Shown: positions 21,889 through 33,900, counted from the first letter of the stretch. The stretch: 64,000 nt of DNA from Ophiobolus disseminans (GCA_010093685.1 MU006221.1:549530-613529), one strand, 5' to 3'. Notes: a model not told the origin generated them from the sequence alone. Numbers and translations: made by a program.

Positions 21889-23130
21889 CTATTTCTTCGA
21901 CTCCTCCTTGGCCTTCTTGGCCAAGTCAGCTGCCTCGTCGCCCCTCTTCTTCAAGATCTCACCGATCTCGCTAATGGCGTTCTTCATGATATTCTGAGCC
22001 TCGTCGCCGTGCTTCTGGGCAACGTCTTGCAGTTGGCTGAGCTTTGGCATGATCTGATCACCGCCGGGGATCTTGTTGAGGTACTGGTCGAGGCCACCAA
22101 ATCCAGAGTCCTTGGCCTTGTCTGCGGCACTCTTGACGTAGCCCTCAAGGTCGCCGGTGTCGCCGTTCTCGACGGCTTTCTTGACGCGGTTGAACAGCTC
22201 CTGAACGTCGCCGCCCTTGAGCGCATCAGCGTTCTGCTCGACAATCTCCTTGACTTTGGGGTTCTTGTCTAGGTAAGGCTTGGCTTGCTCCATGCCCTTT
22301 TTCCATGCCTCGTCACCGAGCGTCTTGAGCTTGTCAACCTTCTCCTGCACGATGCTCTTGATCTTCTCGATGTTGGCGGGGCTCACACCAGTCTTGACGA
22401 CATCGGAGACCTGCTTCCATGTCCTGTCAACCTCCTTCTTTGCCTCAGGACCGTACTTGTCACCGTACTCCTTCAACTTGTCCCAGTTGCCACCGACCTT
22501 CTCCTTGAGCTGGGGGTGGTTGTCCATGATCTGTTGTGCGGAGTCGCCAGCAAGATCGGCGATGCGGCTCATGTGCTTGGAAAGGACCTCCCAGGTCTTG
22601 TGGGCGGTAACGAGGCTGACGTCGCCGTTGCTGAGAATGCTGCGCATATCATCATATGCCTCGCGAACAATCTGGTCGACTTCATCGCCGTGCTTCTCGC
22701 GGACGGAGTCGAGGTCATCGAATGCCGAGTCGACGTAGCCCTTTGCACCAGGAATAAAAGCGGCGTAGCTCTGGGCGGCGTTTCGTAGCCATGCGAGGGC
22801 CTCATTAGGCTCCGGAGTTGTCTCTTTGATCTTCTTCGTAGCCGAATTGACGTAAGCTTTGGTCGTCTTGGAGGCCATGACAATATCCCGAGCGCCTGAA
22901 GTTCGGTAGAAGATGTAGCCCACGGCTACGGCAGCAGCCGCTCCAGAAGCTGCACCAATGGCAGCGTGTGATCCCGCGCCAGCATTGCCTGAGGTAGCAG
23001 CACCAGAAGACACGGTGGAGTCAAATCGACGCTGCTGAGCACGGAACTGAGGCTTCGCTGCCCTTGCCGCTGGGCGGCCCGCGGCACGAGCTGCGAAGCG
23101 AGCATTCTGCATGGCCTGTCTTGAGAGCAT
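21889..23130 (-). CDS. Mitochondrial LEA/apolipoprotein-like amphipathic protein
   Basis: A single exon. The start at 23130 was preferred to 23154 because 'MLSRQAMQNARFAARAAGRP' is a typical mitochondrial presequence (Arg/Ala-rich, no acidic residues). The protein is 413 residues. After the presequence comes a Gly/Ala-rich transmembrane helix (AAIGAASGAAAAVAVGYIFY). About 320 residues of Lys/Glu/Ala-rich amphipathic helix follow, with recurring 'KHGDEV/KRGDEA' and 'LKEYGDKYG' style repeats, as in LEA and apolipoprotein-like proteins. The layout suggests an inner-membrane-anchored protein with a long helical domain. It resembles conserved fungal hypothetical mitochondrial proteins; a precise role is unknown. 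Confidence 0.8.
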   Translation of the reverse strand: MLSRQAMQNARFAARAAGRPAARAAKPQFRAQQRRFDSTVSSGAATSGNAGAGSHAAIGAASGAAAAVAVGYIFYRTSGARDIVMASKTTKAYVNSATKKIKETTPEPNEALAWLRNAAQSYAAFIPGAKGYVDSAFDDLDSVREKHGDEVDQIVREAYDDMRSILSNGDVSLVTAHKTWEVLSKHMSRIADLAGDSAQQIMDNHPQLKEKVGGNWDKLKEYGDKYGPEAKKEVDRTWKQVSDVVKTGVSPANIEKIKSIVQEKVDKLKTLGDEAWKKGMEQAKPYLDKNPKVKEIVEQNADALKGGDVQELFNRVKKAVENGDTGDLEGYVKSAADKAKDSGFGGLDQYLNKIPGGDQIMPKLSQLQDVAQKHGDEAQNIMKNAISEIGEILKKRGDEAADLAKKAKEESKK

Positions 23131-23982
23131 TGTGAGGTAGATGTGAGTATGCAATTGGTATCAATTGGAATCTGGCGATGATTTGAGGGGTTTGGGTATT
23201 TTGTGAAAAGTGAAATACGATGAGAACAGGGAACCGTAGCTTTAAGTAAATTGTTAGCTTTGCTGTAACCGAGCATGGAGCTGTTTGGGCGGATGACGTC
23301 GCGATGATGATCGCCGCACTAGTGCTGCAAGGAACCACACTAGTGCCCCGCCTTTCCCATCGTCCATGAACTAGGATGGGCAAATTCGAATTGCATGTGA
23401 TCGAGCAAAACTCAAAGAGGGGTTTTAAAGGTGTTATATCCATCGCCAGGATCTCGTGAGTTTCCTGACACACATTGCTATTGCTGCGCGAAAGACATTG
23501 GCATGCTGTCTACTGTCCCTCGGCGCATACGAGCGAACAGACAATGAGGGTGCTTTGTAAGTACAAACGTCTTAACACTCTCTTGCTTTGTTGTAGCTTC
23601 ATGTGGTTAAAGTATTTCTCTAAGCTCTTGATCTGACAGCGCACTTCTTATAATGTGTGTTTGCTCGTATGTCACAACCTGCGGTACATGGATTTAATCT
23701 AACCTGCAAATAACGTGACCTCCAGCCTGTCAGCATCTGATAAATATTGTGAGATCTGACGTTTCCTCCGTGTTGCTACCTTCAGACTGCAACTCTCGGC
23801 TTGGTGATCGTTCACTAGGTTCTTGGGCTGCGACGCCTACGAGATAAATTTTACATTATCAACTGACGCTTCGACAATTTCCTCAGCCTTGTTGCATTCT
23901 TCCTCTGAGCTCCGTCTACAACCCAAGCTCCAAAAGCCGGTGCTGGCCTTTCGACTCCCTTGTTCCTCATACCTCGTTCTTC
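23131..23982. promoter_or_regulatory. Divergent intergenic region
   Basis: About 850 bp between the divergent mitochondrial gene and the ankyrin-like frame. No coding signal or clear TATA box was recognised. An 11-bp direct repeat (GCACTAGTG-like) near 23315-23345 is too weak to interpret. Confidence 0.4.
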
Positions 23983-24522
23983 ATGGCTCGGGATCTAAAC
24001 ACCAACAATGATGCTACCCTAGAGTTGGCAGAGAGATTTGCCACAGAGCTTATGCAATGGTCCTGGGGTCTTTCGACTGTCTGGAGGAACAACCGAGACA
24101 GAGTTCTAGGGGTGAGGCGTCTTCTCGAAGCTGGAGCAGATCCCAACATCTTCCTGTGTGGTTATCAGTTGGCCTCCTGGGATATCGTGCACCAAATGAT
24201 GCCTGCAGACCCTACAACGCGATTTCTTGAAGAACCCTTCATTCAGCAATCTGTCCACGATCGAACTGTGAAAACTTCGCTAAAAAAGGACGTCCGAAAT
24301 CTACGACTCATCCTAGAGGCATCGAAATTAGACCTCTACTTCGTTCAGATCAAGAATCCTGTGATAGATGCAATAAGCCGGACGGACCATGAGATGATCG
24401 CAATGTTCACGGAATTCGGGGCTGAACTTTCCGCTTCTACCAATCAGATACCCATGAAAGATTGGGCGAAGGTGGCCAATCCTTTCCAGTCTGCGATGAC
24501 TGGCTCCGATGAACCTCTCTGA
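23983..24522 (+). CDS. Ankyrin-like fragment, probably the 5' part of a broken gene
   Basis: An open frame of 179 codons starting 'MARDLNTNNDATLELAERFA'. It has an ankyrin-type helix (VRRLLEAGADPN) and a second weak repeat (ISRTDHEMIAMFTEFGAEL). It stops at 24520-24522. The sequence immediately after, one frame over, reads 'NLSDAEIFRSGSIPPSV', then a TGA at about 24560-24562, then the frame that opens at 24572. This pattern suggests one gene carrying a frameshift near 24500 and a CGA-to-TGA-like nonsense codon. It could instead be a complete short gene. Function unknown. Confidence 0.4.
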   Translation: MARDLNTNNDATLELAERFATELMQWSWGLSTVWRNNRDRVLGVRRLLEAGADPNIFLCGYQLASWDIVHQMMPADPTTRFLEEPFIQQSVHDRTVKTSLKKDVRNLRLILEASKLDLYFVQIKNPVIDAISRTDHEMIAMFTEFGAELSASTNQIPMKDWAKVANPFQSAMTGSDEPL

Positions 24523-24571
24523 TGCCGAGATTTTCCGATCTGGCTCAATACCTCCATCTGTGTGAAACCTG

Positions 24572-25839
24572 ATGCAAAAGCGAAAAGCCCTACTCAACAT
24601 TGACGACCTCCAGCATATCTGGGACGATAACGAACAGCGCAGTTGTTTTGTCGTCGACGACACAGCAGCAGGAGTGGTCACACCCTCGGATGGATCTGAT
24701 ACACACCACCGGCATGAGAGCGTGCGTCAGCAGCGATTGTACCAACGAATGTACTGGAGGTACTATGGCGTGTTTTCTGCGGCTCATGGTTTTTTGAATT
24801 TGCGGAGACGAGACAAAAGAATCCAGGACCCAACCTTGAATCGTTCAAGACGCCTAAGGATCCCTACAGATGTTTGGACAGCGTGGAAAGAGGGCATGCG
24901 GGGTATCAAGCACTTACTTGAAGGAAACCTACCGCGGACCCCAGATAAAACCATTCTTTATCTTATGGTTGCACTTTCCATGCAGAATGTGACAGAAGGT
25001 TACAACTTTACACGTGAAGAGTACGTATATGAAGTCTATTATGTCAGCATGGCACCTTAGTTCACACAGTACATGTGAACTGCATCCTCATGTGACCCTT
25101 AGTCACCTGCTTACTCATCCTGGTTGTGTATATAATCGCTGTCTGTAGCTCTCTCAATACAACAACCTTCTCCCTCTTTTCTGCCCTGTCTCTCACATCC
25201 GACATATTATATACTGAAGACTGACATGAATAAGATTCGAGCAGGATCTCTACCGCTGGAGGGATGTCCTGCCATCGGCAACAGACAAACATGATTTCAC
25301 GAAGGCCATTGAACTTCTTTGGGGCTTTCGTTTGAAGAAGAGGAGCCCTGCATACCTTTCCGACAATCTCTATCATTTTCAAGATCTTTTCGAGAAATTA
25401 CTCCCCAAAACCGAAGTTGATCAAATGGGACCCATCACGCATGAAGGAACTCGACTATCGGTTCTCCAAGCCCGCTACAGCAACTCCTCCAGTCCTGTCC
25501 TCGAACCTTTGGCAGAAATGACTGTTCATCGTTCCGAGACTTACAAAGGAGATTGGACGGACCATGACTTCAAAGTCATACTACTGGCCTCGAGTGTGAT
25601 ATTCTGTATTGTGGTAGCTATCATTCTAGGTATGTTCAACCTTCGACTTCCTCCTATTCATATCTAACCGTCATTATTTTGTGCTTTATTACCCATCAGC
25701 CCACAGCAAAGCTTGCTTGCTCATGGATAGACTCAGCTGCGGGGCTTCGGACATCCCATTCCGTCTACAAACGCAACTGTGTTCTCATCGCCTGTTACCT
25801 CGGCTTTTCTCAAGAAGCCATCGAAAGTATACCTTTTAG
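24572..25839 (+). CDS. Hypothetical single-pass membrane protein
   Basis: Three exons (24572-25020, 25235-25629, 25700-25839) give 327 residues. Intron 1 is 25021-25234 (GTACGT, ACTGAC branch, AATAAG) and joins 'FTREE' to 'FEQDLYRWRDVLPSATDKHD'. Intron 2 is 25630-25699 (GTATGT, TCTAAC branch, CATCAG). A hydrophobic helix near the C-terminus (VILLASSVIFCIVVAIIL) predicts one membrane span. The N-terminal residues may belong to a longer gene including the ankyrin-like frame at 23983. A second acceptor (CACAG) 7 nt downstream of the chosen one would switch the last exon into the frame of the C2H2 finger. I do not recognise the family. Confidence 0.5.
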
Positions 25840-25841
25840 TA

Positions 25842-26966
25842 ATGGCTTCAATGAAAGTGCGCCACGTTCGTGTTGCACGTGTGGACAACGCGTTACATCG
25901 AAAAACTACAGTAGGCACGTGCACACGCACCGGAAACAGAAGAGATACAGCTGCCCCCCTTTGCCTGTACATATCTGATCGAAAAGATAACTGCGATGCG
26001 CATGAGAGGAAATGCGTGGAGAAGAGTGCACTAGGGCCATCGTCACTACCTCCTGATATCACTTCGTCGCCCACCGCATCCTTACAGACTGAGTCCGCAG
26101 CTACTACTTTCCATACTGGACTCGGTTCAAGCTGGCCGGGAGTATCTGCATTTTTTGAAGGCCCCGCAGGAGATCTGACATGGATCAATGAAGCCGCCGC
26201 GGATGTCTGTGCTCGCTTTCCAGACACATCTTATATTGGTCGTCATCTCCCTACCGAGTTCTGGCTAGGGTACACAAGCTCAGCAGTAGTACCCCTGCAA
26301 GATACTTTCAACAAGAACACAGCGTTCAGTACCATCGGATCTCTAAACGTTGCTTTTGGCCTTCAATACCCTTTCCAGGGTCCATATACTCCAACTCAGC
26401 ATCTGCCTATACTCACGCCCATCCAATCCCATATCACGCCGTCACCACAAGATCACACACCCTTCCCGTTCGACGTTGCCCGTATCCAGCCGCCATATAA
26501 GACCTTCGAATACATGGACCATGGCGCTTTGACGTGGCCCGCGCATGAAAAGGGGGCGTTGCACAATGGTTATCCTCAGCCACCTACCGCGCCGTTTCCA
26601 AACTCATTCGACGAGTTCGAACAACCACTTCGGAGTCCGTACCATGCTAATTTAGGCTTCGCAGCTCAGGCACCCGACACTCGCTACAGAGAGCTCTACC
26701 AAAATGTTTCTAGGCAGAAACGTAGTCCATTCGACGCTTTCGACTTCGTCAATCCTGCTTTCAATGAATTTGAATGTACGTTTTGAGCGTCCACATCGTA
26801 CCTTGTGCCCATCATGATCGGCATTTGAGCATGGTTGTCCGCACTGGCAGCTACCGCGGCGACTCCCGCAGTCGGACCGCAAAACACTGGGGAGATCGAC
26901 GACGGACATTGGCGAGTCAAGGAGACGAGTTCCTCGGGGAAATCTGCTCGGCGAAATGTGGTTTAA
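25842..26966 (+). pseudogene. C2H2/C2HC zinc-finger protein with frameshift in finger 2
   Basis: One frame (to 25959) encodes a finger-like 'CCTCGQRVTSKNYSRHVHTH' and the linker 'RKQKRYSCP'. It then hits a stop at about 25977. The overlapping frame from the ATG at 25842 encodes 'LCLYISDRKDNCDAHERKC' and runs to 26784. Removing one C from the run of six at 25954-25959 would join them into a continuous C-x2-C-x12-H-x3-C finger. So either the gene carries a +1 frameshift or the run was misread. The long tail is Pro/Thr/Phe-rich. A terminal intron 26776-26850 (GTACGT...GGCAG) may replace the last few codons and add 38 residues to a stop at 26964-26966. Probably a transcription factor; no start ATG exists in the first-finger frame. 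Confidence 0.5.
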
Positions 26967-28409
26967 TTGCTGGGTGTGGAGGAAGGGTGACGGAGTGCTA
27001 CTCGGAGTCGATGAGGAGGAATATGAGTTTGCTTTGGGTTCAGATGGACTTGTGCATTGTATCGTACCCGTTGATAACTCTACATATTCGCACGTGTGAG
27101 GTTTAATGGTCATTATTTCGGCACGTAGATTACCTCTGCGTATCCAACGTTAGTCTCGCCCCATAGTTTCGGCGCAAAATCCACGTTTCACGCACACGAC
27201 CCACCTACGCTCCACTCTTCTCACTTCGCGTCTCCTTCCAGGCCGCTGTCATCCACCGGTGTCTGAGCTTTTTAACTCAACGTGTCCGTCTCTCGTGGAA
27301 ACATACTTTTGCTTTTCTCAGCAAGTCGTTTCACGCGCGCCGATCACTAGCTCTCATTCTCCGAAAATTACAAGTTCATTCAAAAACATTGGCGCTGGTG
27401 GTGAATACACGAGGGAGCATACGACTTTCGTGGATGATGGTTTGATTGGAACTTTTTGCTCAATGCCGTGCCGCGACAGATTCAATGCAATCACCGCAAA
27501 CCGTTATAACTAGCAGCATAATCCCCACCCCACGTTCAACATCCGCGGCTCTTCCCCACGCATCTACCCGTGAATTACGGTAAGGCGAAGCTCGGACGGC
27601 AGGAGGAGTGGGATACATGCGGGGTGCCACATGCGGAAGCGAGGTCCAGGAACAAGGTTTGGGAAGAGAGCAAAAAAAAAGCAACGCCACACGCCGCCTT
27701 CGCTTTCGGACTTGAAATTCACACACGATGAGATCACTTCCATCCAGTGTTTGAGATCGAGGGGCGAGAGTGGCGACATTTTGGAAGATTCTGTTTCTGA
27801 CGGCGACGTGATGGTTGGTGGCGTTTCAAGGTGTTGATGTGATATCGAAAGTCCACGTTCACCAATAAGCGAGCTGTCAACGGTCGAAGTAGTCGTCAGC
27901 CAGGAACAGGGTTTCAATGACATGCTAGCAGTCGACGATTGAAGGCCCTATTTTTGGGGCCGTCGTCGTCAGAAATAAGTTCGATTTGTACCACGCTAAA
28001 ATGCGCTAATAGTTATGCTACAGCGAATAGGAACTTGTGGGTTCGTCGAAAAGCGATTTCTGCACACATGGCCCAGTAAGTGGGTGAAGGAAACCGCTTC
28101 CGCGGCATGCAGAAAACAACATGCAATGCTTTTCGCGCCATACTCCGTAATGATGAGGGTATTGGAACGTGAAATGATGCTAAAGGGAAGTGATGCCGTT
28201 GACTGGTGAGACGACATTCGTTGGGATGGCAAGCAGGGAACCACGCATACCCATGACTGGAATCAAAGTCGTGATCGGCAAGTTGAATGCATGCTTTTCG
28301 CGAAACAAGGTGGCTGAAGCCACGCCGTGCAACTCCGATCGATGTGACGGAGGTGCGCCTCAGATCGAAGGTGCAGGAACGTGAAACATGATGTCAAGTA
28401 GTCACCCTC
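26967..28409. other. Intergenic region, no gene seen
   Basis: 1.44 kb between convergent genes. Open frames on both strands lack family signal. Short repeats occur at 28120-28400 (a 12-mer around ATGCTTTTCGCG twice, GAACGTGAAA twice), but their spacing differs, so no repeat unit can be defined. Confidence 0.45.
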
Positions 28410-31400
28410 TTACATGATGCCTTTCAAGCCGCGGAAGCCGCCAGTCTTGGATGATCCAGACTTTTTCTGATCCTTGTCTTTGGTTTTCTTGATGTTCTGG
28501 GCGCCACCTGTGGATTGTTAGTGCTGACAATGGCCGATGATGAAACGAGGTACTTACCACGACCGTAGTAGCGAACTTCGGATTTTGGGTCGACCTTTGC
28601 CTTCGGGTCTTTGCCGTTGCTACCATCAGTGTCGACAGAAAAGCTGCTCTTGCCACTGGACTGGGGAGCATTGCCCTGTGGTTGAGCTTGGAATTGAGGG
28701 TTGAGCGACGAGTCGTACGCAGATGAAAAATCTGGGCCATAATTGCCGCCAAATCCAGGATATGGTGTGGGGGTGGGTTGAGATCGCTGGTTTCTCTGGA
28801 CAGGTTCAGAACGGACTGGCCGGGCAGGCGATGGGTTTGATGTAGGGCTGCCAATAGAATTCGGTGACTGGTAATCGTTGAAGTGTTCGCGTTCCTCTAG
28901 TGTAGCGCCTTCGGTGGAAATGGGAGGCAGATATCGAGAGTTGTAGTTGTTTGTGTGGCGCGTGCTCATACTGGAACTGCGACCGAGTCCCGCTTTCTCG
29001 AAATCGAGATGCCCGGACGTTTCCTGGCTCTGATAGCGGCCTCTCTCGGCTTGTTGCCGAGCTTCGAGTTCGTGATACTTCATCTGGAGCTCGGTGTGTT
29101 GGTCAAGCAGATGATAGTGCGTCTTCTTGAGCTGCTGAAGCTTGGCATGGCTTGCTGCAAGCGTAGAGTCAAGCATTTGTTGAACGGAGGACGGAAGCTG
29201 ACCAGGTCTACCAGTGCTTCTCTCAGCGACTTGTAAGCGAGTCTCGAGCTCCATGATCCGGCGTTCGTAGGCCTGGGCCGATCGTTCACGCTCCAGTTCG
29301 CGGCTGTTAAGGCGCATGTTAGAAATCTCCAGATCGTTACGTAAATCATTTCGTTCCTGCAGAAGCGTATGCAGCTCCTTCTTTGAATCCTCGAGCGTCA
29401 AAACCTTCTCTTGTGCAACTTCGAGCTCGCGCCGCACGTTGCCGTAGTCCTCGAGTTCATATTCCAACGCTCTCGTCCTCTGCTGAGCTTTCGTTTGCTC
29501 CGCTTCCGCCCTCTCTACAATCTGCTTGAGGTGCTCGTAGTCAGACTGAGTCCTCTGCAGGTCATAGCGGAGACTGTCCTCCTCACTGTGCCAGTTCTTC
29601 TCGCTTTCTCGATATGTCCGCACCCTAGCACTCAGATCACTCTCCCACTTCTTTGACTGATTTCGACTTGTATGTGTTTCTTTCTTTAGTTGCGCATACA
29701 ACTCGGTGGCTTTTGCAAGCCTTGCCTTGAGCGTCTTGTTGTTGTTGATCAAGTTCTGGGTTTCCGCCTCTGCAGTTGCTTCCTTGATATGCTTGCGCTG
29801 CAGCTGGCCAATGTGAGCCAGATGCTGCAACTTCAAATAGCGCTCAAAGTTAAGATCGTTGCGGAGAAGCATGATCTCACGCTGCAGTGAGGCCATGGTC
29901 TGGCCACGGAAATCGGCGTTCCCGGGAGAGTTCGAGGCAGTAATGGTCTGCACAAAATCATCTAGACTTGGTTTCTTCGCCACAAATCCTTGAGACGGGG
30001 ATGTCAACCCTCCGAGGATGTTCTGTTTCTTAGTATCCTTTGCAGCTGGGAGTGTCGGCGAGTCCATCACATCGTGGGCTTTCAGCAATGGTGATGACTT
30101 GCCAGATTTGATAGACTTGGTTGACTTGGATCGTGGGGGGATTTCAAAAGTCTGGGGTGCGTCAGGCCCCTCGTTAGGTGACACAAAGACAGTTGACTGG
30201 GTGTTTCTCCAGCTTACATTTGATTCATTGGCTGTAGTACCATCGTCGTCTAGTAGACTGAGCTGTCTAGGTCCCTCTGGAATAGGCGGTATAGGGATGG
30301 CAGGTAATGCTGCACTTGGTGGTGGACCAGGATCCTCCAAAGTAGACGTGACGGCCACACAGAGATCCATGCATTCTGTGACCACATCGGCAGGATCGCT
30401 CTTCATCCATCTGTGTTCGTGCAGCTCCTCTTCGGCGGTTGTACTAAACATGTTTGGATGCAGTAAATGTACTCTCCGGTAGGGCTCTGTCCGGCTTTGG
30501 ATAAGATCTTGGTCTAGGTCAAAGTCCCGGGCGCCTGGGAAGTTGAGTGACTTGAGAAACTTCCTTGGCTTTCGCACAAAACCCATGAAGTTTAGTGGAA
30601 AGAGTCCATACAAGAAGGTGAAGTAGTGTATGAGCGTTGGCGGGGATGAGTCTGGATACTCCATGGACTGTTGTACTGGCTCCCAAGCCTGTTCAGTATC
30701 TCCTTCTTCGGCCTCACTCTCCTCGTCGCTTTCGTCGTCTTGGTCGGTCGCCTTCTCGTCCAGAGCGTTCCCATCTTCGCCCATTCCGAGCCGGTCCCAG
30801 CAAAGCAGCCTGGAGTAGATCAAGAACATCTTGGCGAGGTGGTGGTCCGATGTCAGAGAGGCGCAGATGTGAGGTAGAAACATGATGAGTACGACAAGTG
30901 CGAGCTCGATGACCGTGGAAGAGGCGTCGATGAGAAGACACTTCTCCAGATGCTGTATGAGCGGAGTCTCGAGGACCAGGTGGAGGTGCGGAGGCTGCAG
31001 GCGCACAAAGGCACTCAGCAGATTTAGTGCTTGGATGCGATATTGCTTCTGCACGAAGAGCTCATCGAGAGCAAGGAGGAGTGCCTGTCACGGTCAGGTA
31101 AGGATGGCAGGTATATAATTGAGGCAAGTCACCTTAGGCATCTTGCGTCCGAATGCCACTATCAGCGACTCGAGCTCGTTCGATAGGAAGTCATTCTCCG
31201 GGGCGATGGTGTCTTCGGCCGACAGAGGCACGTTCGTCCTTGCGAGGTAGAGGTCCAGTACCCTCCTCGTGAAGAGCATCGACAGGCGCGCATGCTCTCC
31301 GTCCTTGTCCGCCTCTGGGTCGTATACCAGTATGCTCTGCACAAGCTCCTGGGCATCGTCCAGCTCTTGTCGCTTGTGCCCCATGCCATCTATCACCGGC

Positions 31401-31760
31401 TTTAGCACCAGGTTCCACCACGTGGTGAACCGAGCCTCCCCAGTGAGCGCCGGCCGCACCCGGCGCAAGACAGCCAGGAAGGCGCCATTCTTCTCCGGAC
31501 TGCCCGCGACGTGCCGCTGGTAGAGTGTGTGCAGGTCTTCGTGAAAGCGCTGCGAGTCGTGGTCGTCGATAGCGTCATAGCGATCTAAGAAGTTCTCAAT
31601 GGCTTCGCACAGCTCGTCGGGCAGTGGATATGGGACCGAGGGGGCGGAGAAGGTGGTGCTGAGAGCCTTGATGGTCTCGCGCATCGACCTTCCATGTACG
31701 TCAGCAACACACCCACCAACTGCGCGGTACTGCACATCTCTTAGCTTACCCAGCCGACAT
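28410..31760 (-). CDS. TSC1: Hamartin, TSC1 homologue (TOR pathway regulator)
   Basis: Four exons give 1063 residues: 31760-31750 (only 11 nt), 31688-31133, 31084-28558 and 28507-28410. The introns are 31749-31689, 31132-31085 and 28557-28508, all GT-AG of 48-61 bp. The N-terminal half is an alpha-helical hamartin domain: 'TTWWNLVLKPVIDGMGHKRQ', 'ALLLALDELFVQKQYRIQAL', 'LIHYFTFLYGLFPLNFMGFV', 'PYRRVHLLHPNMF'. The second half is a long coiled coil (about residues 580-860) and a basic tail. Known role: scaffolds the TSC2 GAP complex that turns off Rheb and so TORC1. The tiny first exon places the ATG right next to the first intron (MSAG, then SMRETIKAL). Confidence 0.9.
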
Positions 31761-33900
31761 GTTTGGCGCCTTATGTCCTCCACTACTCAGCGTATGCTGC
31801 TGCAGTCATCGATGGCTCTTTAGCCAGCTGTATGAGCTATCAAAAGTTGTAATGGTCGTAGCGAGCTCGCGGGACAATTACACGAAACGACGGTCCTGGT
31901 AGGTTCAGAATATATTGAACACGTCACTGCGTGCGTCAGGTCCAGTGTGCGGTACCAGAGCTTTTGACAATTCGCAGATGCGTGGGGTGAATGGCGAGGA
32001 GAGCGGGCAGCGGAGGCGATTGCACATGCTGCAGTGCCAATATCGGGCTTCGTGGTGCTTTTGTGGCAACACGTCCCCTCGTCTCGTCCTAGGCCGCGTC
32101 TACCGTCTGACCCCAGAGACGCGCCAAAAGGAAACCATGTCTGGCACCCTAATGCCACAGACGAGCGCGATGCGCATGCAGAGGTGCACGTTTGGACCGA
32201 GGTGCATGCGGAAGGAGCGTCCGTGCGTTCTTGCGTCTTCCCCAAGCCACCAGCAACGGGAAGGCGCTCGTTGCTTTTCTGCCCCCTGACCTATCCCAGA
32301 CGGAATCCCACTGCCCGAAGGCCACTTTTTCTGCATTTCATTGTGTCAATCCGGCGGTCATATCTTCAAAAGCACGACCTTGCTGACCAAAGAGCTTCCC
32401 TCCTGATAGCAATGTGTGATGGACTTGCCCGTTGACTGCCACCACCATCAATACCTATCCCTGGTACTCGAGCACTGTATCTTCACTCTGGTTGATTGGT
32501 GCTTCTCCACCGTGATTACGGCCGCCGTCAGCACCAGACACCTCGTCCAAACAGAGTCCAGCAGCGCTTGTACTATGGGGCATTCACCACAAAACCCATA
32601 CAAGCCGCTTGCATCAATGTCTTGGCGTCTCCCCACGGCGTGCTCCTGCAGTCGTTTCTGTAGCCCTGTAGAGGCCTTGAAACTTAATGTTGAGCGGGAG
32701 GCTGCCAACCTACGACATCTCTACCTCTCACCCTCTCACTCGCTCTCGTCCTCTCGAACTCACTATCACAACTCCGCCGAATTACGTACCGTACGTATCA
32801 GCCACGCCGTTATCTCTGCTCCCTCGGGCCATGTCCTTGGTCCGTAAACCCAGATAGGTGTAGCTTACCCGAGATGCTCCCTAGCTCTTACCTAGGAAAG
32901 TGTCGTCTGCACTTCACAGCAATCAGCTGCGCTTCAACTCCCAGCAGCGGGGAAAGTGTCACTTGGCCCTAGCGAGCTACCAGGGCGAGCAGTCCCAACA
33001 ATATCATTCCCCCGACCACTTTCATGCCCGCAGCATGCATGCGGAGAGCGCCGTCAAGATTCCGTCAAACAGTCGCCAATTACCGATACCGATGGCGCGG
33101 AAATGTTCAGATCCCTGCTTCTGTTCCTGCATACTACGCGCCTATCAAATCAAGAGCGATCCCCTCCACAAGGCGTAGATTATAGCCTCGAGCGTCTGCC
33201 TTGATCAACTGCACCACCGGAACATTCATCACAATCACACTCGATGCACGAATGAGACATCTCGGTGACTATATCCGATCGTACCCGGGGTTGTGGGCTG
33301 GGCGTGCTGTGCCACCTTCCATCTGGGTAAGACATAACATGGGAAACCAACATCAAACAATCCGCAATTCAATGCCCGAATGAAATGTAACATCATGGTT
33401 GTTGTATGCAAGGACGGCCCTCCCTAAGGAACATTGCATTCATCCAGTCCTCCTGCATGCACAAGTTATTGCAGGAAAGCTGATGCAGCATACTATACCT
33501 TATCTCTTCATATTACAACTCACGTACCTTGCAGTCCACCCAATTAGGTCAGCATGTCCGTCACGAAAGCTTCGCGAAGTCGCACGAGCGTGTTCCTGAT
33601 CCAACCATCGGCAAAAGACAACCCTGGTGGTGATCCGCCCCACCGTTTCTCTCGCCTGCAAAGTCGCGCGAGTACGACGCATGAAAGGCCTAAATTAGAC
33701 AAGCGACGCCCGACGAGCAAGCACTGGTACGGAGCAAGACGACTCGTCGAGACGGAGCGATTCAATGGACCATGCAATTGTTTCATTCAATACATCACTT
33801 ACACGAGAAACGGCAGCCACTTCCCTCATAAGGGCATTGAAGGCAGCAAGTACCTCCGCGGTAGCACATGATATCCTCCATTTCCCTGTCAACCCTTTCC
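31761..33900. other. Long intergenic region upstream of TSC1, no gene seen
   Basis: 2.1 kb between the TSC1 start and the 3' end of the small mitochondrial gene. Pyrimidine-rich stretches occur near 32700-32780. None of the open frames shows a signal peptide, domain or splice-supported extension. It probably contains the TSC1 promoter and leader and could hold noncoding RNA. Confidence 0.4.

Noticed and set aside
22280..22788. Plus-strand open frames of 150-167 codons
   Set aside because: Antisense to the mitochondrial LEA-like gene; the Leu/Val-rich composition comes from reversing its Lys/Glu codons.
26652..27113. Minus-strand Cys-rich frame that recalls a metal-binding protein
   Set aside because: It overlaps the 3' exons of the C2H2 gene in antisense. 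Its Cys spacing fits no family, and the plus strand has a splice-supported ending here.
28120..28400. Short direct repeats (ATGCTTTTCGCG and GAACGTGAAA, each twice)
   Set aside because: The two repeats have different spacings (about 163 and 212 bp), so they do not define a duplicated unit. Likely chance.
32034..32847. Plus-strand frames of 130-145 codons upstream of TSC1
   Set aside because: Composition is irregular, with no signal peptide, domain or intron support. Most likely noncoding.
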